From an uncultured bacterium (GTDB taxonomy: Bacteria > Cyanobacteriota > Vampirovibrionia > Gastranaerophilales > Gastranaerophilaceae): a stretch of DNA of 25,457 nt. Shown one piece after another: positions 22,755 to 25,457 of the stretch (positions within the stretch are counted from its first letter, which is position 1; each line of letters begins with the position of its first letter). The notes under the pieces were generated by a model. The model ran no database searches. It was given only the letters and a program-made list of their open reading frames with translations, and had not been told where the DNA came from. A program made the position numbers and the translations under genes. The DNA is taken from NCBI GenBank assembly GCA_900549855.1, contig URPS01000030.1, forward strand, positions 1 through 25,457. The letters are read 5' to 3'.

Positions 22755-24047
22755 ATGCAAGTAGTATATGTATTAAACAAAGATGGATTACCACTTATGC
22801 CAACGCATAAACTGGGTAAAGTAAGACATCTTTTAAAAGATGGTAAAGCAAAAATTGTTAAGCGTAATCCATTTACTATTCAACTAAATTATGAGTGTGG
22901 TAATTACATTCAACCAATTACATTAGGAGTTGACGCTGGTTCTAAACACATAGGACTAAGCGCCTCAACAGAAAAAGAAGAACTATATTCTTCTGATGTA
23001 GAACTTCGTAAAGATATTGTTGATTTATTATCAACACGTAGACAAAACAGAAGAACAAGACGCAATCATCTAAGATACCGTCCAGCAAGATTTGATAATC
23101 GTAAAAAAGAAGATAGTTGGCTAGCACCATCTATTAGACAAAAGATTGATTCTCATTTAAAGGTAATTGAAGATGTACATAAGATTCTGCCTATCACAAA
23201 CATTATTGTAGAAGTTGCATCGTTTGATACTCAACTTTTAAAAGCTGAGGCTGAAGGCAAAACCATTAGTGGTACTGATTACCAAAAAGGCGAAATGTTA
23301 GGTTATAACACTCGTGAGTATGTATTATTTAGAGATAATCACACTTGCCAACATTGTCATGGTAAATCCAAAGATAAGGTATTAGAGGTTCATCATCTTG
23401 AAAGTCGTAAAACAGGTAGTAATGCACCAAATAACTTAATCACTTTATGTAAAACATGTCACGAAGCATATCATAAAGGAAAAATAGAATTAAAACAAAA
23501 ACGAGGTGCTAAATATAATGACGCTGCCTTTATAGGTATTATGAGATGGGCTTTCTACAACAAACTTAAAGAAATCTATCCAAACGTTTCTTTAACTTAT
23601 GGATATATAACCAAATATAATCGCATTAATTTAGGTTTAGAAAAAGAACATTATAACGATGCTTATTGTATTGCTGGAAATTTTAACGCTAAACCACTTA
23701 ATACCTTTATCTACCAAAAGAAAGTTAGATGTCATAATCGCCAAATACATAAGTCTAACCTTTTAAAAGGCGGTGTTAAAAAGCGTAACCAAGCACCTTA
23801 CTTAGTTAAAGGATTTAGATTATTTGACAAAGTTAAATATCAAAATACTGAATGTTTTATCTTTGGAAGAAGATCGTCTGGCTACTTCGATATTAGAAAA
23901 TTAGATGGAACTAAAATACATAGTTTTATTAATTATAAAAAATTGGAATTGCTTAATGCAAGGGAAAATTTTATTAAAGAAGAAAGGAGCAGGCAATTCC
24001 TCTCACGCCCTCTTAAAGAGGGTGAAGTTTCCTTGCCTACTTGTTGA
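22755..24047 (+). CDS. iscB: IscB RNA-guided nuclease (OMEGA system, Cas9 ancestor)
   Basis: A 430-aa protein with the full IscB architecture. The PLMP motif is at 13-16; RuvC-I GVDAGSKHIG at 58-67 with catalytic D60; an arginine-rich bridge helix at ~95-113 (RRQNRRTRRNHLRYRP); RuvC-II IVEVASFD at 151-158 with E153; the HNH domain at ~190-241 with CxxC pairs (C198/C201, C232/C235) and EVHHL with H213/H214; RuvC-III EHYNDAYCIAG at 298-308 with H299 and D302. The last ~120 residues form the target-interacting C terminus. IscB uses an omega RNA to cut double-stranded DNA. AAAGGA precedes ATG 22755. All catalytic residues are intact and the length is typical. The ORF runs through the right-end palindrome; its TGA overlaps the next ATG (TGATG). 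Confidence 0.93.
   Translation: MQVVYVLNKDGLPLMPTHKLGKVRHLLKDGKAKIVKRNPFTIQLNYECGNYIQPITLGVDAGSKHIGLSASTEKEELYSSDVELRKDIVDLLSTRRQNRRTRRNHLRYRPARFDNRKKEDSWLAPSIRQKIDSHLKVIEDVHKILPITNIIVEVASFDTQLLKAEAEGKTISGTDYQKGEMLGYNTREYVLFRDNHTCQHCHGKSKDKVLEVHHLESRKTGSNAPNNLITLCKTCHEAYHKGKIELKQKRGAKYNDAAFIGIMRWAFYNKLKEIYPNVSLTYGYITKYNRINLGLEKEHYNDAYCIAGNFNAKPLNTFIYQKKVRCHNRQIHKSNLLKGGVKKRNQAPYLVKGFRLFDKVKYQNTECFIFGRRSSGYFDIRKLDGTKIHSFINYKKLELLNARENFIKEERSRQFLSRPLKEGEVSLPTC
23991..24038 (+). repeat. Right-end imperfect palindrome of the IscB element
   Basis: AGGCAA (23991-23996) pairs with TTGCCT (24033-24038), and inside it CCCTCTT (24008-24014) pairs with AAGAGGG (24016-24022). This resembles the subterminal hairpins recognised by TnpA in IS200/IS605 elements. 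It lies inside the last codons of iscB. Confidence 0.75.
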
Positions 24048-24388
24048 TGAGAGAAAAGTTTTTAGAAATTCCCGATATAGGACAAACTTATTTGACTGAT
24101 ATATTATTGTTTTACTATGTTCCAAGAGTATTCGTAATTGAAAATGATAATCACGAAACGTTTTTATTGTATGAATGGACTGACGATTATAGTTGGTTTG
24201 CTACACAAATAAATAAAAAAGAACATGAAAAGTTACTAAATAAGAAAATGTCTATACAAAATGCCTTTATAGGTAAAGGGGTTTTTGTTGTAAGGGCAAA
24301 TGATAGGGATACATGCAATGTTGAAAAAGCAGATTCTTCAATTCTTTTAAACATGTTGCCATTAGAACCAATATATAAAGAAGATTAA
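24047..24388 (+). CDS. DUF6575-like small protein
   Basis: A 113-aa soluble protein starting MREKFLEIPDIGQTYL. The pattern TDILLFYYVPRVFVIENDN, then SWFATQINKKEHEKLLNKKM and SIQNAFIG, recalls DUF6575, a small family of unknown function seen in bacteria including Cyanobacteria; this is recall, not a search. ATG 24047 overlaps the iscB TGA by one base. No Shine-Dalgarno is visible, and the upstream DNA is the IS right end, so insertion may have removed the native promoter and ribosome site; translation may now depend on coupling to iscB. The TTG codons at 24041 and 24044 lie in the IS end and are unlikely starts. Confidence 0.6.
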   Translation: MREKFLEIPDIGQTYLTDILLFYYVPRVFVIENDNHETFLLYEWTDDYSWFATQINKKEHEKLLNKKMSIQNAFIGKGVFVVRANDRDTCNVEKADSSILLNMLPLEPIYKED

Positions 24389-24402
24389 GTTCTTCTTTTT
24401 TT
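24377..24402 (+). terminator. Terminator overlapping the end of the DUF6575-like gene
   Basis: AAAGAAG (24377-24383) pairs with CTTCTTT (24392-24398) and the T-run continues to 24402. The stop codon lies inside the stem-loop. Stability is low because the stem is AT-rich. Confidence 0.5.
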
Positions 24403-24466
24403 ATTCATTGTCTTTTTCATAAACAAAAGTAAAATCTACTAGTTAAATAGAAAGGAAACAAAAAAA

Positions 24467-24820
24467 ATGACTGAAAAAGAACAAAGAGAAAAAAATGAGC
24501 TTAAAAGAGTCCAATTCAAAAAAGCTTGGGAAGTTGCTTCAAAAAAACTAGAAGGAATTGATGAAGAAACATTCAAGCTTGTAAAAGAAGCAATGGAAAA
24601 GGCAGCTCCAGAAGTCCCCGATGTATATGGCGATGGTTTTGCTGATGGTGAAATAGTGTACGACACCTATATTTGTCCATACTGTAATAGGCACTACGAG
24701 ATAGATTACGAAGAATATGACTATTGTCCAAATTGCGGACAGGCAATTGACTTAGCTAACGCTTGGCTAACCGACGAAGAAATAGAAGAGATAAGAAGGG
24801 ATGAAGGCAATGAAATATAA
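24467..24820 (+). CDS. Small acidic zinc-ribbon protein
   Basis: A 117-aa protein. The N-terminal ~60 residues are a charged helical region (MTEKEQREKNELKRVQFKKA). The C-terminal half has a zinc ribbon: CPYC (residues ~68-71) and CPNCGQ (~87-92), separated by an acidic, tyrosine-rich stretch. Such ribbons bind nucleic acid or protein partners; no specific family is recognised. AAAGGA occurs 12 nt before ATG. The first of three overlapping small genes (24467-25371) with a phage- or plasmid-like look. Confidence 0.65.
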   Translation: MTEKEQREKNELKRVQFKKAWEVASKKLEGIDEETFKLVKEAMEKAAPEVPDVYGDGFADGEIVYDTYICPYCNRHYEIDYEEYDYCPNCGQAIDLANAWLTDEEIEEIRRDEGNEI

Positions 24821-24995
24821 CGTTCATGTAAGGTTGGACTGTACCTATTGGGGTATTGAAGCTAAAAATGCAGCAAAAGCATTTGAAATCGCTACTCGAT
24901 TGGCATTTGAAGAAGGAACATGGGATTATACAATTAGAAGAATTGAAGAATATGACGAAGAGGATGAAGAAGAGGTATTAGATGACAAAAAATAA
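24810..24995 (+). CDS. Small hypothetical acidic protein
   Basis: A 61-aa protein starting MKYNVHVRLDCTYWGIEAKN, ending in a strongly acidic tail (EEYDEEDEEEVLDDKK). ATG 24810 fits an AGAAGGG 9 nt upstream; ATG 24801 is possible. It overlaps the zinc-ribbon gene by 11 bp and the next gene by 14 bp, so the three are one transcription unit. The pattern (short beta strands, A-rich helix, acidic tail) recalls many phage small proteins with no known role. No family recognised. Confidence 0.55.
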   Translation: MKYNVHVRLDCTYWGIEAKNAAKAFEIATRLAFEEGTWDYTIRRIEEYDEEDEEEVLDDKK

Positions 24996-25371
24996 GAATC
25001 AAATAGAACTTACAGACAAACAATCTATTGCAGTTTTCGATTTTTTAACAAAAAACGAATTAATTAATAATGTGGCGACAACCGAAGAATATGGTCCGGA
25101 AGTATTATCACCAGATGAATACACTGAACAAATAAAAAAATTCTTTGGAAGAACTCTTTACGAATTTTTAACAAAAAAATTTCCTTCATCGCCCATAGAC
25201 GATAATGAAGCTTTCTGTATCTTTAATGCTTTTGTATTTGAATATCCTAAAAATAGCGAAGCTAGAAAAGATGTTGCTGAAACACTTTTAGAAGTGGCAC
25301 CAACCAAAGAAGAACAAATTGTTCTTGGCAGAATACTTTGGGAATTAGTATGTGCGTTCAAAAAATTATAA
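24982..25371 (+). CDS. Hypothetical protein, 129 aa
   Basis: A soluble, mostly helical protein starting MTKNKNQIELTDKQSIAVFD. No signal peptide, cysteine cluster or catalytic motif is visible. GAGG lies 7 nt upstream of the ATG, inside the previous gene, which it overlaps by 14 bp. It is the last of three overlapping small genes. After its stop, 25372-25457 holds an AAAGGA-like site but no start codon at a proper distance that opens a frame to the window end. Confidence 0.6.
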   Translation: MTKNKNQIELTDKQSIAVFDFLTKNELINNVATTEEYGPEVLSPDEYTEQIKKFFGRTLYEFLTKKFPSSPIDDNEAFCIFNAFVFEYPKNSEARKDVAETLLEVAPTKEEQIVLGRILWELVCAFKKL

Positions 25372-25457
25372 GCAAAAAATTCAAATGTTTTGAATAAGAA
25401 AGGAAAATTTACCGACAAATACAAAAGAAAGCTCCATAGCCTGCGATGTGAGATGAA

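Larger units (their letters stand above)
22484..24040 (+). mobile_element. IS200/IS605-like element carrying omega RNA and iscB, no tnpA
   Basis: The element starts shortly after 22484 with a small hairpin (ACGG-TTAAAT-CCGT and GACTTGTAATAAGCC) and ends around 24040 with an imperfect palindrome at the right end. There are no terminal inverted repeats or obvious target duplication, as expected for this family. No Y1 transposase ORF is present in the window, so mobility would depend on TnpA in trans. Ends are given to within ~10 bp only. Confidence 0.75.

Noticed and set aside
22755..24047. TnpB/Fanzor, group II intron-encoded HNH protein or small Cas9
   Set aside because: HNH inserted in RuvC excludes TnpB; the PLMP motif and 430-aa length fit IscB and not Cas9; there is no reverse transcriptase or CRISPR array.
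25372..25457. Start of a further gene after the AAAGGA near 25400
   Set aside because: No ATG, GTG or TTG at a usable distance opens a frame to the window end.

Overview
The window is AT-rich and reads like chromosome from a diderm gut bacterium. My best guess is a Gastranaerophilales / Vampirovibrionia (Melainabacteria) genome, the non-photosynthetic sister group of Cyanobacteria. This rests on a secretin-based type IV pilus operon, non-sporulating use of a SpoIID/LytB-domain protein, many weak or absent Shine-Dalgarno sites, and an N-terminal leader on the 21176 gene (PASFDTVEIGD...VNFRG) that I recall from this group. No search was run, so the assignment is an inference.

Layout. 1-1342 is accessory-looking: the tail of a small + strand ORF, a possible 150-nt RNA with terminator, and a BRO/DinD-type antirepressor. 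1378-8311 (minus strand) is one compact operon: PilP/GspC-like protein, PilQ/GspD secretin, PilB/GspE ATPase, PilC/GspF platform, a small conserved protein and a short-chain dehydrogenase. 8559-11111 carries a secreted hypothetical, a large membrane-anchored TPR protein and a 57-aa protein. 11169-11424 holds 61-bp tandem repeats running into a long palindromic element. 11486-15221 (minus) has an Sfp-type phosphopantetheinyl transferase, elongation factor G and triosephosphate isomerase, separated by good intrinsic terminators. 15382-16739 (+) is an envelope-stress module: zinc anti-sigma factor, ECF sigma factor and a Spy/CpxP-like LTxxQ periplasmic protein, behind a promoter with ECF-like elements. 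16921-18814 (minus) has SpoIID/LytB and a zinc alcohol dehydrogenase. 18878-19475 has no protein gene but contains a promoter-to-terminator unit that may be a ~290-nt RNA. 19476-21072 has a HAD phosphatase and, divergent from it, a small secreted protein and a PilZ protein.

The most notable part is 21176-24047. A parvulin-type foldase gene, whose N terminus looks unrelated to its body, is followed directly by an IscB-type OMEGA element: a ~270-nt structured non-coding segment (candidate omega RNA) and an intact 430-aa IscB nuclease with PLMP, RuvC-I/II/III, arginine-rich bridge helix and HNH all present. The element ends in an IS200/IS605-like palindrome. No TnpA is present, so the element would need transposase in trans. 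The sequence immediately left of the element, the 3' end of the foldase gene, is where the guide would be encoded.

24047-25371 is a run of small accessory genes (DUF6575-like protein, zinc-ribbon protein and two overlapping small acidic proteins).

A second window-wide signal is that several genes (PPTase, SpoIID, HAD, the 20201 secreted protein, probably the 9158 gene) have a TATAAT-like box only 6-7 nt upstream of ATG and no Shine-Dalgarno, as expected for leaderless mRNAs.
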